A DNA stretch of 64,000 bases from an uncultured Sphingomonadales bacterium (lineage in GTDB: Bacteria > Pseudomonadota > Alphaproteobacteria > Sphingomonadales > Sphingomonadaceae), in NCBI GenBank assembly GCA_903832325.1, contig CAILBC010000026.1:124001-188000 (forward strand). The letters are read 5' to 3'. Every line of letters starts with the position of its first letter. The first letter of the stretch is position 1. This document shows, one piece after another, positions 17,808-28,385 of the stretch. Both the position numbers and the translations under genes were made by a program. Under the pieces are notes generated by a model. The model worked only from the letters and a program-made list of their open reading frames with translations. It was not told where the DNA came from and made no database searches.

Positions 17808-17986
17808 TGGCCGGTTCCCGTGCCGGGCTTGGCGCGCCGCCTGGCCGTGCGGGGTTGGCGGGCGTGCGGTGCTTCGCGGGCGCGGGGCAGCAGCGGATCG
17901 TTGTCCAGATCATCACGGCGCACCAGGCGCCACACGGCAAGCGCCATGACGAAATGGGGAATGGCCAGGGCAAGCAGATCGATCAT
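17804..17986 (-). CDS. Small one-TM protein upstream of the O-ligase
   Basis: 60 residues: a single hydrophobic N-terminal segment (MIDLLALAIPHFVMALAVWR) followed by a strongly basic Arg/Pro/Ala tail. It overlaps the GTG start of the ligase by four bases, which is good evidence that it is translated and coupled. I do not recognise a family. The positive tail should lie in the cytoplasm, so it may be a small subunit or anchor of the glycan machinery. Opposite, at 18112, the exosortase-associated glycosyltransferase is transcribed divergently. Confidence 0.6.
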   Translation of the reverse strand: MIDLLALAIPHFVMALAVWRLVRRDDLDNDPLLPRAREAPHARQPRTARRRAKPGTGTGQ

Positions 17987-18111
17987 GGCCGGCCGGGGGG
18001 AATCCTGTTGGGGCTGCCCCCGCGATGGGGCAGGTTGCGCAATTGCCGTATCCTGTCTGGACCAAAGGCAGTTGATACCGCGTTAAGGCATCTTGTGGCA
18101 TGGCATGCAAC

Positions 18112-19374
18112 ATGGCCCGCATCCTTCACGTGCTCGATCATGCCCTGCCGCTGCAAAGCGGCTATACCTTTCGCACGCGCGCGATACTGAAAGCGCTGGA
18201 GGCGCAGGGTCACGCCGTTGCCGGGGTAACCGGATTGCGCCATAGCGCGCCGGCTCAGCCGGAAACGTCGCTGCTTGCGGAGCAGGATGCCGATGGCGCC
18301 GAAGTGTTCGACGGCTTGCGCTTTTGGCGCACGACGGGCGTGGCGGGCGGCCCGCCGGCCGTTCGCGAATGGCGCGAAGTGCGCGCGCTGGCCGACCGGA
18401 TCGAGGCGGTGGCGCGAATCTGGCGACCTGATGTGCTTCACGCGCACAGCCCGGCGCTGTGCGGCATGGCGGCCTTGCGCGCGGCGCGGCGGCTGGGCCT
18501 GCCGCTGGTTTATGAAATTCGCGCCTTTTGGGAGGATGCCGCCGTGGGCAATGGCACCGGCAGCGCGGGATCGTGGCGATACTGGCTGACCCGCCAGCTG
18601 GAAAACCGGGTGATTGCCGGGGCCAGCGCGGTGGTGACGATCTGCGAGGGGCTGCGCCAGGATCTTATCGCGCGCGGCGTGGCGGCGAAGCGCATCACGG
18701 TCATGCCCAACGGGGTGGATCTGGCGCTGTTTGGTGCGCCGCTGCCGCGCGATGCCGCGCTGGCGCAATCGCTGGGGCTGGGCGAGGGGCCGGTGATCGG
18801 CTTTCTGGGCAGTTTCTATCCCTATGAAGGGCTGGATGACCTGATCGCGGCGATGCCGCAGATCGTGGCGGCGCAGCCCGATGCGCGGCTGCTGCTGGTG
18901 GGCGGGGGCCCGGCCGGCGCGGCGCTGCGCGCGCAGGCCGAGGCATCGCCCGTCGCGCACGCGATCCGCTTTGTTGGGCGCGTCCCGCATCACGAGGTCG
19001 ATCGCTATTATGCGCTGGTCGATGTGGTGTGCTACCCGCGCAAGGCGATGCGGCTGACCGAGCTGGTGACCCCGCTCAAACCGCTGGAGGCGATGGCGCA
19101 GGGCAAGCTGGTGGCGGCAAGCAGCGTTGGTGGCCATCGCGAACTGATCGAACACGGCGTGACCGGCACGCTGTTTGCGCCCGATGATCCGCGCGCGCTG
19201 GCCACGGCCATGGCCGGCCTGCTGCACGATCGTGCGATGTGGGATGCGCGCCGTGCGGTGGCGCGCGCCTTTGTCGAACGTGCGCATGACTGGGGAAACG
19301 CGATCCGGCGTTATGATCCTGTTTACCAAACAGTGTTACGCCACAAGGATGAAAAGCCCCGCATCGCCGCCTGA
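18112..19374 (+). CDS. PEP-CTERM/exosortase A-associated glycosyltransferase
   Basis: 420 residues, GT4-type (GT-B fold). The N-terminus MARILHVLDHALPLQSGYTF followed by RTRAILKAL matches the Daro_2409-like family of glycosyltransferases found in exosortase-A gene clusters. I choose the ATG at 18112 over 18100 for that reason. The C-terminal nucleotide-sugar domain shows the expected GFLGSFYPYEGLDDLI, LLLVGGGP and KPLEAMAQGKLVAASSVGGH with the EX7E-like region. It probably builds an exopolysaccharide or glycan repeat on the cytoplasmic face. It is divergent from the O-ligase unit, with which it shares a promoter region at 17987-18111. Confidence 0.88.
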   Translation: MARILHVLDHALPLQSGYTFRTRAILKALEAQGHAVAGVTGLRHSAPAQPETSLLAEQDADGAEVFDGLRFWRTTGVAGGPPAVREWREVRALADRIEAVARIWRPDVLHAHSPALCGMAALRAARRLGLPLVYEIRAFWEDAAVGNGTGSAGSWRYWLTRQLENRVIAGASAVVTICEGLRQDLIARGVAAKRITVMPNGVDLALFGAPLPRDAALAQSLGLGEGPVIGFLGSFYPYEGLDDLIAAMPQIVAAQPDARLLLVGGGPAGAALRAQAEASPVAHAIRFVGRVPHHEVDRYYALVDVVCYPRKAMRLTELVTPLKPLEAMAQGKLVAASSVGGHRELIEHGVTGTLFAPDDPRALATAMAGLLHDRAMWDARRAVARAFVERAHDWGNAIRRYDPVYQTVLRHKDEKPRIAA

Positions 19375-19452
19375 ACCCGGAATCTGCGGGGATATGGCCA
19401 GAATGCGGGCAAGGCTGTTGCAAGGGCCAAGCGCAGGGATAAAGTTCAGATC

Positions 19453-21270
19453 GTGACCAGCCCGACCCGCCTCCGTTTCGCGCGCAAAAGCGCCCCGCAG
19501 CCCGATACGCAAGGCCAGGATCGGCCGCGTGCACGCGCCCGCCGCCGCCCTGGGGCGATGGCGCACCGGCTGTTTCCCGGGTTGTGCGCGCTGTGGTTTG
19601 GCGCATTGTTCGCGCTGGGCAGCATGGCCGCCAGCGCCGAAGCGCTGGGCGCGCTGGTGGTGCATCTGCACCTGCCGGCCATCCTGCCCGCCGCCGCGCC
19701 GCCTTTGGGCTTTACCGCGCGCGTACTGCTGACACTGATGCTGGGGCTGCTGGGCGCCGGATTCGGGCTGGCGATCGGCCTGATGCTGCATCGCCGCGCC
19801 GGCGGGGCCGTTGCGACCCATTCGCAGGCTTCAGGCCCCCCCGCCACCCGTGCCGCCCGCGCACGCGACGAATCGCAGGACAGCATGGCAGACGACATTG
19901 CGCCCGCTGCCCCATCGCAACCCGCATCATCGCAGATCGCGACGATGCAGGCGGGCGCACCGCGCGTGCGCAGTCGTGATGCGCACCCCGATGCGCCGCC
20001 GCGCCGCCCGCTGGTGGTGACCGAAGACGTGCTGCCCTATGCCGCAACAAGCGCATTCAGCACGCCTGACCTGGTTGCGCCTGCTTCGTTTGTGCCAGAA
20101 TCTTTGGTGTCCGAATCGTTTGTGAGGCCCACCGCGACAACACCGCTGGACCAGGCCCTTAATGATCCGGCTGGCAATGATTTGGGGGGCGATCTGGATC
20201 TGGATCTGGACGCCGCGCCGCTGGCCGGTGACGAATTGCCGCCGTTCCTGGCCGCCGCATACCGCGCAACGCAGCAGGCTGCACCCGCGGCAGGTCGTGC
20301 TGATGCCAATGAACCGGCAATCGGTGAACCGGTCGCGGACCATCGCGTCGACGCCCCGGTGGCCACCGTTGCGGCACTTGCTGCGCCAGGTGTGGCCGCA
20401 GAGTCTGTGGCTGAACTTGGGCCCGAACCTGAACTTTCGCCTGCGCCTGGTGCCGTGGCAGCGGCCGCGCCGGTCCGGCGTGATCCGGTGCTGCCGCGCG
20501 TGCCGCTGGCCAGCCTTGCGGTTGCTGCGCCGCAAGTGCCGATCGGCGAAGCGCCGCTTGGCAGCCTGGGGCTGGTGCAACTGATCGAACGGCTGGCGCA
20601 GGCGATTGCCGTGCGCCAGACGCATCGCGCGCACGATCGCGACCGGCTTGATGCCGCGCCCGCAGCGGCGCTGGCACCACACCCTGCCGCCACCCATCCT
20701 GCCGCCACCCTTTCCGCTGTTGCCGTTATCGATCCGCAGATGCCGCTGCATCGCTTTGATCCGCTGAGCATGGACCCGGCCGGGCCCCTGCTGCGCGCCA
20801 AGCCGCAGCGTGCCGCCGAAGGCGATCACCCGACGATCACCGCGATCGACGCCGCGCGCCGCAATGATGCCGCTGACGAAGCCGGCAGCGACGAATACGA
20901 ATGTGTCGATGCTGCCGCAGATCAGGCGCTGCTGCCCGACACTGCGGGCAGCGAAGACGATATCAGCCCGGTCGAGCACCGCTATTCCTCGCTGGCCGAC
21001 ATGGCCATGCCCCGGCCCGACCTGGTGCCCGCGGCGCTGGTCGACCTGCCGGTGCTGCCCGTAGCGCCCGTTGCGGACCACGCCGCGCCGGTTGCCGAGG
21101 CGGCGGCTGGCCCGGTCGTGCCGTTCCGCCTGACCGCAACGCGGCCGCAAAGCGGGGCCCGTATGGCGCCGGATGTGGCCCAGGATGCCGCCGACGCCGA
21201 TGCCGGCGATGCCGATCGCGCGCTGCGCGAGGCGCTGGCCACTTTGCGCCGGATGAGCGGGCAGCGCTGA
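19453..21270 (+). CDS. Unknown membrane-anchored Ala/Pro-rich protein
   Basis: 605 residues from a GTG start. A basic N-terminus is followed by two hydrophobic segments (about 38-62 and 85-110), and then about 480 residues of low-complexity Ala/Pro/Asp/Val sequence with no recognisable domain. A weakly conserved-looking stretch, GSLGLVQLIERLAQAIAVRQ, lies near residues 372-391, and a predicted helix, DADRALREALATLRRMSGQR, forms the C-terminus. A 15-bp repeat encodes HPAATHPAATL near 415. The shape suggests a cell-envelope tether: a membrane hairpin, a long flexible linker and two short interaction helices. I do not recognise the family. It follows the glycosyltransferase by 78 bp on the same strand. 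Confidence 0.7.
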   Translation: MTSPTRLRFARKSAPQPDTQGQDRPRARARRRPGAMAHRLFPGLCALWFGALFALGSMAASAEALGALVVHLHLPAILPAAAPPLGFTARVLLTLMLGLLGAGFGLAIGLMLHRRAGGAVATHSQASGPPATRAARARDESQDSMADDIAPAAPSQPASSQIATMQAGAPRVRSRDAHPDAPPRRPLVVTEDVLPYAATSAFSTPDLVAPASFVPESLVSESFVRPTATTPLDQALNDPAGNDLGGDLDLDLDAAPLAGDELPPFLAAAYRATQQAAPAAGRADANEPAIGEPVADHRVDAPVATVAALAAPGVAAESVAELGPEPELSPAPGAVAAAAPVRRDPVLPRVPLASLAVAAPQVPIGEAPLGSLGLVQLIERLAQAIAVRQTHRAHDRDRLDAAPAAALAPHPAATHPAATLSAVAVIDPQMPLHRFDPLSMDPAGPLLRAKPQRAAEGDHPTITAIDAARRNDAADEAGSDEYECVDAAADQALLPDTAGSEDDISPVEHRYSSLADMAMPRPDLVPAALVDLPVLPVAPVADHAAPVAEAAAGPVVPFRLTATRPQSGARMAPDVAQDAADADAGDADRALREALATLRRMSGQR

Positions 21271-21316
21271 TTGCCCGCGGGCCGGCCCCGGGCTGGCCCC
21301 AACCTCACTATCGCTG

Positions 21317-21372
21317 TCCCGCCCGAGCATGCCCGCCCGATCATGCCCGCCGGATCATGCCCGCCCGATCAT
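21317..21372. repeat. 14-bp unit repeated four times upstream of gltB
   Basis: Units at 21317, 21331, 21345 and 21359, of the form GCCCGCCCGATCAT; units 2 and 4 are identical, and the others differ by one to three bases. It lies 46 bases after the preceding stop and about 175 bases before gltB. Copies are directly adjacent with no spacers. Confidence 0.85.
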
Positions 21373-21545
21373 GGCCTGTCTTGCGATGCCCCGGGCCGTT
21401 TTGCCCCTGAGGCGAAGCGGCCGTGCGCGCAGTTGCAAAATAACATTCATGCAGTCATGGGGAAAATTCGCGCAACTTTCGTTGCCATTTCGGCAAAGTG
21501 ATTCGCGCGTCCGTTCCAACCCCTGGTTGCAGGATACGACGACAG

Positions 21546-24500
21546 ATGGGTTTTCCGCCGGTTCAGGGCCTTTATGATCCGCGTAACGAGCATGACGCCT
21601 GTGGTGTGGGCTTTGTCGCCCAGATCAACGGCATCAAAAGCCACGCGATCATCAAACAGGCGCTGGAAATCCTGCACAATCTGGACCACCGCGGGGCGGT
21701 GGGCGCCGATCCTTTGCTGGGTGACGGCGCGGGCATTCTGATTCAGCTGCCCGATGCGCTGTTCCGCCGCTGGGCGGTGGCCGAAGGCAAGCACCTGCCG
21801 CAGCCGGGCGATTATGCCGTGGCGATGTGCTTTTTGCCGCAGGATGAGCCCAGCCGCAGCTTCATCACCGAATTTTTCGAGAAATTCATCGCCAAGGAAG
21901 GCCAGCACCTGATCGGCTGGCGCGATGTGCCCACCACCACGACCGGGCTGGGCGCAGCGGTGATTTCCGAAATGCCGGTGATCCGCCAGTGCGTGATCGC
22001 GCGCGGCGAAGGCACGCCCGATCAGGATGCGTTCGAACGCAAGCTGCTGACGATCCGCAAGCAGACGCAGAACCCGCTCGCCGCGCTGGCGAAAAAGCAC
22101 GGGTTGCCAGGCATCAGCCAGCTGTACATGCCCAGCTTTTCATCGCGCACGATCGTCTACAAGGGGCTGTTGCTCGCGACCCAGGTCGGCAGCTTTTACG
22201 ACGATCTGCGCGATGCCGATTGCGTGTCGGCGCTCGGGCTGGTGCACCAGCGGTTTTCGACCAACACGTTCCCCAGCTGGAAACTGGCGCATCCTTATCG
22301 GTTTGTCGCGCACAACGGCGAAATCAACACCGTGCGGGGCAACGTCAACTGGATGAATGCGCGCCGGCGGACGATGGAATCCGAACTGCTCGGCCCCGAT
22401 CTTGACAAGATGTGGCCGCTGATCCCGCATGGCCAGTCTGACACGGCGAGCCTCGACAACGCGCTGGAACTGCTGGTGGCGGGCGGATACAGCCTGGCGC
22501 ATGCGGTGATGATGCTGATCCCCGAGGCCTGGGCGGGCAATCCGCTGATGGATGCCAAGCGGCGCGCGTTTTACGAATACCATGCCGCGCTGATGGAGCC
22601 GTGGGACGGCCCGGCGGCGGTGGCGTTTACCGACGGGCGCCAGATCGGCGCCACGCTCGATCGCAACGGGCTGCGTCCGGCGCGGTTTTCGATCACCCGC
22701 GACGGGCTGATCTGCATGGCTTCGGAAAGCGGCGTGCTGCCATTCCGTGAAGAGGACATCGTGCGCAAGTGGCGGCTGCAGCCGGGCCGCATGCTGCTGA
22801 TCGATCTGGAAAAAGGCCGGATCATCGAAGACGAGGAAATCAAGGCCGAACTGGCCGGTGCCGAACCGTATGAGGAATGGCTGGCCGCGGCGCAGTACAA
22901 GCTGAAGGAGCTGGCACTCGTTGAAACCGATGTGGCGGTGGAAACGGCTGAAACCGTGCCGTTGCTCGATCGGCAGCAGGCGTTCGGCTATACCCAGGAA
23001 GACATCGCCCGGTTTCTTGAGCCGATGGCGGTTACCGGTGACGATCCGATCGGATCGATGGGCACTGACACGCCGATTGCCGTGCTGTCGCGCCGGTCGC
23101 GGCTGCTTTACGACTATTTCAAGCAGAACTTTGCCCAGGTTACCAACCCGCCGATCGATCCGATCCGCGAAGAACTGGTGATGAGCCTGGTGTCGATGAT
23201 CGGTCCGCGCCCCAATCTGCTGGGCCGGGTGGCTGGCACGCACAAGCGGCTGGAAGTCGATCAGCCGATCCTGACCAATGACGAAGTGGTCAAGATCCGC
23301 TCGGTCGAGGCGATGCTCGATGGCGCGTTTCGCACCGAAACGATCGACATGACCTGGGACGCTGCCAGCGGCGCCGCCGGGCTGGAGCAGGCGGTCAAGG
23401 AAATGTGCTGGGCGGCGACCGAAGCCGTGCTGGCCGATCGCAATATCCTGATCCTGTCCGACCGCGCGCAGAATGCCGGGCGCATTCCGATGCCGGCGCT
23501 GCTGGCCACGGCCGCGGTGCACCAGCATCTGGTGCGCCAGGGCCTGCGCATGCAGACCGGGCTGGTGGTGGAAACCGGCGAAGCGCGCGAAGTGCACCAT
23601 TTCTGCGCGCTGGCAGGCTATGGCGCCGAAGCGATCAACCCCTATCTGGCGTTTGAAACGCTTGAGGCGATCCGGGTTGAAAAGGACCTGCCGCTTTCGA
23701 CGTATGACGTGCAGAAGAACTATATCAAGGCGATCGGCAAGGGCATCATGAAGGTCATGTCCAAGATGGGCATTTCGACCTATCAGTCCTATTGCGGGGC
23801 GCAGATCTTTGACGCGGTCGGGCTGTCATCGGCGTTTGTCGACAAGTACTTCACCGGCACCGCGACGACGATCGAAGGCGTCGGGCTGAAGGACATCGCC
23901 GAAGAAAGCGTGCGTCGCCATGCCGCCGCCTATGGCGACAATCCGATCTATGCCAGGATGCTCGATGTGGGCGGGATGTATCAGCTGCGCCTGCGCGGCG
24001 AAGAACACGCCTGGACCGCGGCCAATGTTGCCAGCCTGCAGCACGCGGTGCGCGGCAATCTGCCCGACAAGTATCGCGAATTTGCCGAAACCATCAACGA
24101 CCAGTCGGAACGGATGCTGACCATCCGCGGGCTGATCGCGCTGAAGCCGGCCGACCAGCCGGTGCCGCTCGATGAAGTCGAGCCGGCGGCCGAAATCGTC
24201 AAGCGGTTCGCCACCGGCGCGATGAGCTTTGGCTCGATCAGCCGCGAAGCGCACACCACGCTGGCGATCGCGATGAACCGCATCGGCGGCAAATCGAACA
24301 CCGGCGAAGGCGGCGAAGAGCCCGACCGCTATGTTCCGCTGGCCAACGGCGATTCGATGCGATCGGCGATCAAACAGGTCGCCAGTGGCCGGTTCGGCGT
24401 TACCGCCGAATATCTGGTCAATGCCGATGACATCCAGATCAAGATGGCGCAGGGCGCAAAGCCCGGCGAAGGCGGCCAGTTGCCCGGTGACAAAGTCGAC

Positions 24501-26192
24501 AAAGTGATCGGCCGCACGCGCCATTCCACCCCCGGGGTCGGGCTGATCAGCCCGCCGCCGCACCACGACATCTATTCGATCGAAGACCTGGCGCAGCTGA
24601 TCCACGATCTGAAGAACGTGAACACCCGCGCGCGGATTTCGGTGAAGCTGGTTTCGGAAGTGGGCGTCGGCACGGTGGCGGCGGGCGTGTCAAAGGCGCG
24701 CGCCGACCATGTGACGATTTCGGGCTATGAAGGCGGCACCGGCGCTGCGCCGCTGACCAGCCTGACCCATGCCGGCTCGCCCTGGGACATCGGCCTGGCT
24801 GAAACCCAGCAGACGCTGTTGCTCAACAATCTGCGCAGCCGCATCGCGGTTCAGGCCGATGGCGGCCTGCGCACCGGGCGCGACGTGGCGATTGCCGCGC
24901 TGCTGGGCGCCGACGAATTCGGCTTTGCCACTGCGCCGCTGATTGCCAGCGGATGCATCATGATGCGCAAATGCCACCTCAACACCTGCCCGGTCGGTGT
25001 GGCAACGCAGGACCCGGTGCTGCGCGCGCGCTTTACCGGCAAGCCCGAGCACGTGATCAACTACTTCTTCTTCGTGGCCGAAGAACTGCGCGAGATCATG
25101 GCCGCGATGGGCTTTCGCAGCCTGGCCGAAATGGTCGGCCGGGTCGACCGACTGGATGCGCGCCACGCGATCGACCACTGGAAGGCGCAAGGGGTTGACC
25201 TGTCGCGCCTGCTGCACCGGGTGGAGCCGGTCGCCGGCACCACGCTGGGGTGGAGCGAACGGCAGGATCACGGGCTTGAAGGCGCGCTCGACAACGATCT
25301 GATCGCGGCGGCGCGGCCGGCGCTCGATCATGGCGAAGCGGTGCGCATCGAACGGCGCGTGATCAACGTCAACCGCACGGTCGGCGCGATGCTGTCGGGT
25401 GAAGTGGCGTTGCGTTATGGCCACCAGGGGCTGCCAGACAACACCATCCACGTTGCGTTCAACGGCGTGGCCGGGCAATCGTTCGGCGCGTTCCTGGCGC
25501 ATGGCGTGACGCTCGATCTGGTGGGCGATGCCAACGATTATGTCGGCAAGGGCCTTTCCGGTGGCCGCGTGATCGTGCGCCAGCCAGCGCATGTGGAGCG
25601 CGATGCGGCCGAAAACATCATTGTCGGCAACACCGTGCTTTATGGCGCGATCGCTGGTGAGGCCTATTTCAACGGCGTCGCGGGCGAACGCTTTGCGGTG
25701 CGCAATTCGGGCGCGATCGCGGTGGTCGAAGGCACCGGCGATCATGGCTGCGAATATATGACCGGCGGCGTGGTGGTCGTGCTTGGCCGCACCGGGCGCA
25801 ACTTTGCCGCGGGGATGTCGGGCGGGGTGGCCTATGTTCACGATGCCGATGGCCGCTTTGCGCAGTTGGTCAACCCGGCAATGGTCGAGCTTACGCCTGT
25901 TTTGCCCGCCGGTGCGGATGAAGACGGCGGTGCCGAAGGCCGGCCGCAGCAGCGCGCGATCGATGTGACCGATTTTGGCATGGGCGCGATGCTGCGCCAT
26001 GATGCCGAACGTCTGCGCATTCTGGTCGAACGCCACCTGCTGCACACCGGCAGCCGGCGCGCACGCGCCATTCTGGATAACTGGGCCGAAGAATTGCCGC
26101 GCTTTGTCAAGGTCATGCCGCGCGATTACGCACGCGCGCTGCGCCAGATGGAAGCCGAGCGCGCCGCTGCGACGCTCGACGCGGCAGAATAA
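21546..26192 (+). CDS. gltB: Glutamate synthase (NADPH) large subunit
   Basis: 1548 residues. The start at 21546 ([20 protein letters not shown]) places the catalytic N-terminal nucleophile at Cys19, after an 18-residue propeptide that is normally removed. Domain order: class II amidotransferase (about 19-430), central domain, FMN-binding synthase barrel ([41 protein letters not shown]), the 3Fe-4S cysteines in [19 protein letters not shown], and a C-terminal beta-helix with repeated G-x-N/F motifs. It transfers glutamine amide nitrogen to 2-oxoglutarate, making two glutamates. It is co-transcribed with gltD 30 bp downstream. Confidence 0.98.
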   Translation: MGFPPVQGLYDPRNEHDACGVGFVAQINGIKSHAIIKQALEILHNLDHRGAVGADPLLGDGAGILIQLPDALFRRWAVAEGKHLPQPGDYAVAMCFLPQDEPSRSFITEFFEKFIAKEGQHLIGWRDVPTTTTGLGAAVISEMPVIRQCVIARGEGTPDQDAFERKLLTIRKQTQNPLAALAKKHGLPGISQLYMPSFSSRTIVYKGLLLATQVGSFYDDLRDADCVSALGLVHQRFSTNTFPSWKLAHPYRFVAHNGEINTVRGNVNWMNARRRTMESELLGPDLDKMWPLIPHGQSDTASLDNALELLVAGGYSLAHAVMMLIPEAWAGNPLMDAKRRAFYEYHAALMEPWDGPAAVAFTDGRQIGATLDRNGLRPARFSITRDGLICMASESGVLPFREEDIVRKWRLQPGRMLLIDLEKGRIIEDEEIKAELAGAEPYEEWLAAAQYKLKELALVETDVAVETAETVPLLDRQQAFGYTQEDIARFLEPMAVTGDDPIGSMGTDTPIAVLSRRSRLLYDYFKQNFAQVTNPPIDPIREELVMSLVSMIGPRPNLLGRVAGTHKRLEVDQPILTNDEVVKIRSVEAMLDGAFRTETIDMTWDAASGAAGLEQAVKEMCWAATEAVLADRNILILSDRAQNAGRIPMPALLATAAVHQHLVRQGLRMQTGLVVETGEAREVHHFCALAGYGAEAINPYLAFETLEAIRVEKDLPLSTYDVQKNYIKAIGKGIMKVMSKMGISTYQSYCGAQIFDAVGLSSAFVDKYFTGTATTIEGVGLKDIAEESVRRHAAAYGDNPIYARMLDVGGMYQLRLRGEEHAWTAANVASLQHAVRGNLPDKYREFAETINDQSERMLTIRGLIALKPADQPVPLDEVEPAAEIVKRFATGAMSFGSISREAHTTLAIAMNRIGGKSNTGEGGEEPDRYVPLANGDSMRSAIKQVASGRFGVTAEYLVNADDIQIKMAQGAKPGEGGQLPGDKVDKVIGRTRHSTPGVGLISPPPHHDIYSIEDLAQLIHDLKNVNTRARISVKLVSEVGVGTVAAGVSKARADHVTISGYEGGTGAAPLTSLTHAGSPWDIGLAETQQTLLLNNLRSRIAVQADGGLRTGRDVAIAALLGADEFGFATAPLIASGCIMMRKCHLNTCPVGVATQDPVLRARFTGKPEHVINYFFFVAEELREIMAAMGFRSLAEMVGRVDRLDARHAIDHWKAQGVDLSRLLHRVEPVAGTTLGWSERQDHGLEGALDNDLIAAARPALDHGEAVRIERRVINVNRTVGAMLSGEVALRYGHQGLPDNTIHVAFNGVAGQSFGAFLAHGVTLDLVGDANDYVGKGLSGGRVIVRQPAHVERDAAENIIVGNTVLYGAIAGEAYFNGVAGERFAVRNSGAIAVVEGTGDHGCEYMTGGVVVVLGRTGRNFAAGMSGGVAYVHDADGRFAQLVNPAMVELTPVLPAGADEDGGAEGRPQQRAIDVTDFGMGAMLRHDAERLRILVERHLLHTGSRRARAILDNWAEELPRFVKVMPRDYARALRQMEAERAAATLDAAE

Positions 26193-26222
26193 TCGTTCGG
26201 CGAATTAAGGATTGGATGGAAC

Positions 26223-27656
26223 ATGGGCAAGCCCACCGGTTTTCTTGAAGTCGATCGCAAGGACCGCAGCTATGACGCGCCGGCCGAACGGCTGAAGCAC
26301 TATCGCGAATTCATCGTGCCGCACGATGAGGCGACGCTGCGCGGCCAGGCTTCGCGCTGCATGAACTGCGGCATTCCCTATTGCCACAACGGCTGTCCGG
26401 TGAACAACCAGATCCCCGACTGGAACCACCTGGTCTATGAGGCGGATTGGCGCGAAGCGCTCGACAACCTGCATTCGACCAACAATTTCCCCGAATTCAC
26501 CGGTCGCATCTGCCCCGCCCCGTGCGAGGCGGCATGCACGCTGAACATTGTCGACCAGCCGGTCACGATCAAATCGATCGAATGCGCGATTGTCGACAAG
26601 GGCTGGCGCGAAGGCTGGATCGAACCGCAAGTGCCCGCGCGCAAGACCGGCAAATCGGTTGCGGTGGTGGGTTCGGGCCCGGCGGGCATGGCCTGCGCGC
26701 AGCAACTGGCGCGCGTCGGCCATTCGGTGACGGTGTTCGAAAAGTCCGACCGGGTCGGCGGCCTGCTCCGCTATGGCATTCCCGATTTCAAGATGGAAAA
26801 GTCGCTGATCAACCGGCGGCTGGTGCAGATGATGGCCGAAGGCGTGGAATTCCGCACTTCGGTCGAAGTCGGCGTGACGGTTTCAATGGCGTCCTTGCGC
26901 GACAATTTCGACATGGTCGTGCTGGCCGGCGGGGCGGAAGATCCGCGCCCGCTGCTGATCCCCGGGTTCGAACTGCCCGGTGTGCGCTATGCCATGGAAT
27001 TCCTCAGCCAGCAGAACAAGCGCAACGCCGGCGATGATGAAATCCGCGCCGCGCCGCGCGGATCGCTTACCGCCACGGGCAAGCATGTCGTGGTGATCGG
27101 CGGGGGCGATACCGGGTCAGACTGCGTCGGCACGTCGAACCGCCAGGGCGCACTTTCGGTGACGCAGCTGGAAATCATGCCGCGCCCTCCCGAAATGGAG
27201 GACAAGGCGATGACCTGGCCCAATTGGCCGGTCAAGCTGCGCACATCATCCAGCCATGAAGAAGGGGTGGAGCGCGAATTTGCCGTGCTGACCCGCCGCG
27301 TGGTCGGTGAAAACGATGTCACCGGGCTGGAATGCGTGCGCGTCGAATGGGTCGACGGCAAGATGCAGGAAGTGCCCGACAGCACCTTCACGCTCAAGGC
27401 CGATCTGATCCTGCTGGCGATGGGCTTTGTCGGGCCGCGCAAGCAGGGCCTGATCGAACAGTCGGGGGTAGAGCTTGATCCGCGCGGCAATGTGCGCGCG
27501 GGCACGGCCGATTACCGCACCAGCGCCGCCAACGTCTTTGCCTGTGGCGACATGCGCCGGGGGCAAAGCCTGGTGGTCTGGGCGATCCGCGAAGGGCGCC
27601 AGTGCGCGCGCGCGGTAGATCAGGCGCTGATGGGCGTGTCGGAACTTCCGCGCTGA
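26223..27656 (+). CDS. gltD: Glutamate synthase (NADPH) small subunit
   Basis: 477 residues. The N-terminal cysteine motifs [20 protein letters not shown] and CPAPCEAAC bind the [4Fe-4S] clusters. They are followed by an FAD-binding [14 protein letters not shown] and an NADPH-binding [11 protein letters not shown]. The C-terminal [18 protein letters not shown] is the family end. It delivers electrons from NADPH to GltB. The start at 26223 is 30 bp after gltB, and the two genes form the gltBD operon. Confidence 0.98.
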   Translation: MGKPTGFLEVDRKDRSYDAPAERLKHYREFIVPHDEATLRGQASRCMNCGIPYCHNGCPVNNQIPDWNHLVYEADWREALDNLHSTNNFPEFTGRICPAPCEAACTLNIVDQPVTIKSIECAIVDKGWREGWIEPQVPARKTGKSVAVVGSGPAGMACAQQLARVGHSVTVFEKSDRVGGLLRYGIPDFKMEKSLINRRLVQMMAEGVEFRTSVEVGVTVSMASLRDNFDMVVLAGGAEDPRPLLIPGFELPGVRYAMEFLSQQNKRNAGDDEIRAAPRGSLTATGKHVVVIGGGDTGSDCVGTSNRQGALSVTQLEIMPRPPEMEDKAMTWPNWPVKLRTSSSHEEGVEREFAVLTRRVVGENDVTGLECVRVEWVDGKMQEVPDSTFTLKADLILLAMGFVGPRKQGLIEQSGVELDPRGNVRAGTADYRTSAANVFACGDMRRGQSLVVWAIREGRQCARAVDQALMGVSELPR

Positions 27657-27768
27657 TCGGATCTGGTGATATTTTCCCGTTGAATCAGGGGGGTGATCGG
27701 CAGAGAGTGGGCAATACGCTGGCGGCGCGGGGGCGGGCTGCCAACGAAGGTGTTTTTGACCGGTTGAC

Positions 27769-27890
27769 TTGTCACAATTTAGTCATCAATCGGCCCAATC
27801 GCTTGATTTGCCGGAGCCAGCGCCGTTCGCCAGATTGCTGCCCTGCCCTACCGCACCACAGGTGACGGTGATGATCGTGCAACCCGGATT
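27769..27890 (+). other. Probable displaced N-terminus of the Nudix gene
   Basis: In the Nudix frame, codons continue upstream to a TGA at 27804-27806 and encode RQIAALPYRTTGDGDD, the first strand expected of a Nudix fold, yet contain no ATG, GTG or TTG. One frame over, a reading frame from TTG 27769 encodes LSQFSHQSAQSLDLPEPAPF and meets the Nudix frame at about 27826-27830 (CCGTTCGCCAG). One missing C there would join them. This suggests a real frameshift, a sequencing error or a rare start codon. Confidence 0.45.
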
Positions 27891-28238
27891 TTGATGGTCA
27901 CTTCGCGCGGCACGGGCCGCTGGGTGCTGCCCAAAGGCAACGTGCGCAAGCGCGAGGCGCCGCACATGGCCGCCGCGCGCGAGGCGCTGGAAGAAGCGGG
28001 AGTGACCGGCCCCGTCGGCGAAACCCCGGTTGGCCGCTATCTCTATTGCAAGCTGTTGCCTTCGGGCGCGGGCGTGCGCACCGAAGTGCAGGTCTTTGCG
28101 CTGGCGGTGACCGAAGAGCGTGATGCCTGGCCCGAAGTTGCCGAACGCACCCGGCAATGGTTTTCGTGCGAAGAAGCCGCCGCCGCGGTGGATGAGCCCG
28201 ATCTGGCCGCGCTGATCCGGGAATTTCGCCCCGCCTGA
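27891..28238 (+). CDS. Nudix hydrolase (N-terminus uncertain)
   Basis: 115 residues from a TTG, the first conventional start in frame. The Nudix box is complete (GX5EX7REUXEEXGU): GNVRKREAPHMAAAREALEE plus AGV. Nudix enzymes hydrolyse nucleoside diphosphates linked to another moiety; this short DIPP-like type (RWVLPKGN before the box) often acts on diphosphoinositol or Ap(n)A compounds, but the substrate is not deducible. Starting here would cut off the first beta-strand (RQIAALPYR), which is encoded in frame upstream, so the true start must lie before 27891, or the gene is frameshifted. Confidence 0.75.
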   Translation: MMVTSRGTGRWVLPKGNVRKREAPHMAAAREALEEAGVTGPVGETPVGRYLYCKLLPSGAGVRTEVQVFALAVTEERDAWPEVAERTRQWFSCEEAAAAVDEPDLAALIREFRPA

Positions 28239-28385
28239 CCGGGTTTGATCCGGAACATCGCGAGGGGGGCGCGGGCAAGATTTTCTGATGGCCGTGTTCA
28301 ATCTTGCCGGGTGCCGGCAAAGGTGCAATCGGTGGCGCAATCGCGCGCCGAACGGCGTGAGCTTTGCACAGAGGATCGTTACGTC

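Noticed and set aside
21317..21372. Four regular 14-bp repeats as a CRISPR or iteron array
   Set aside because: There are no spacers, the unit is too short for CRISPR, and no cas or replication initiator gene is nearby.
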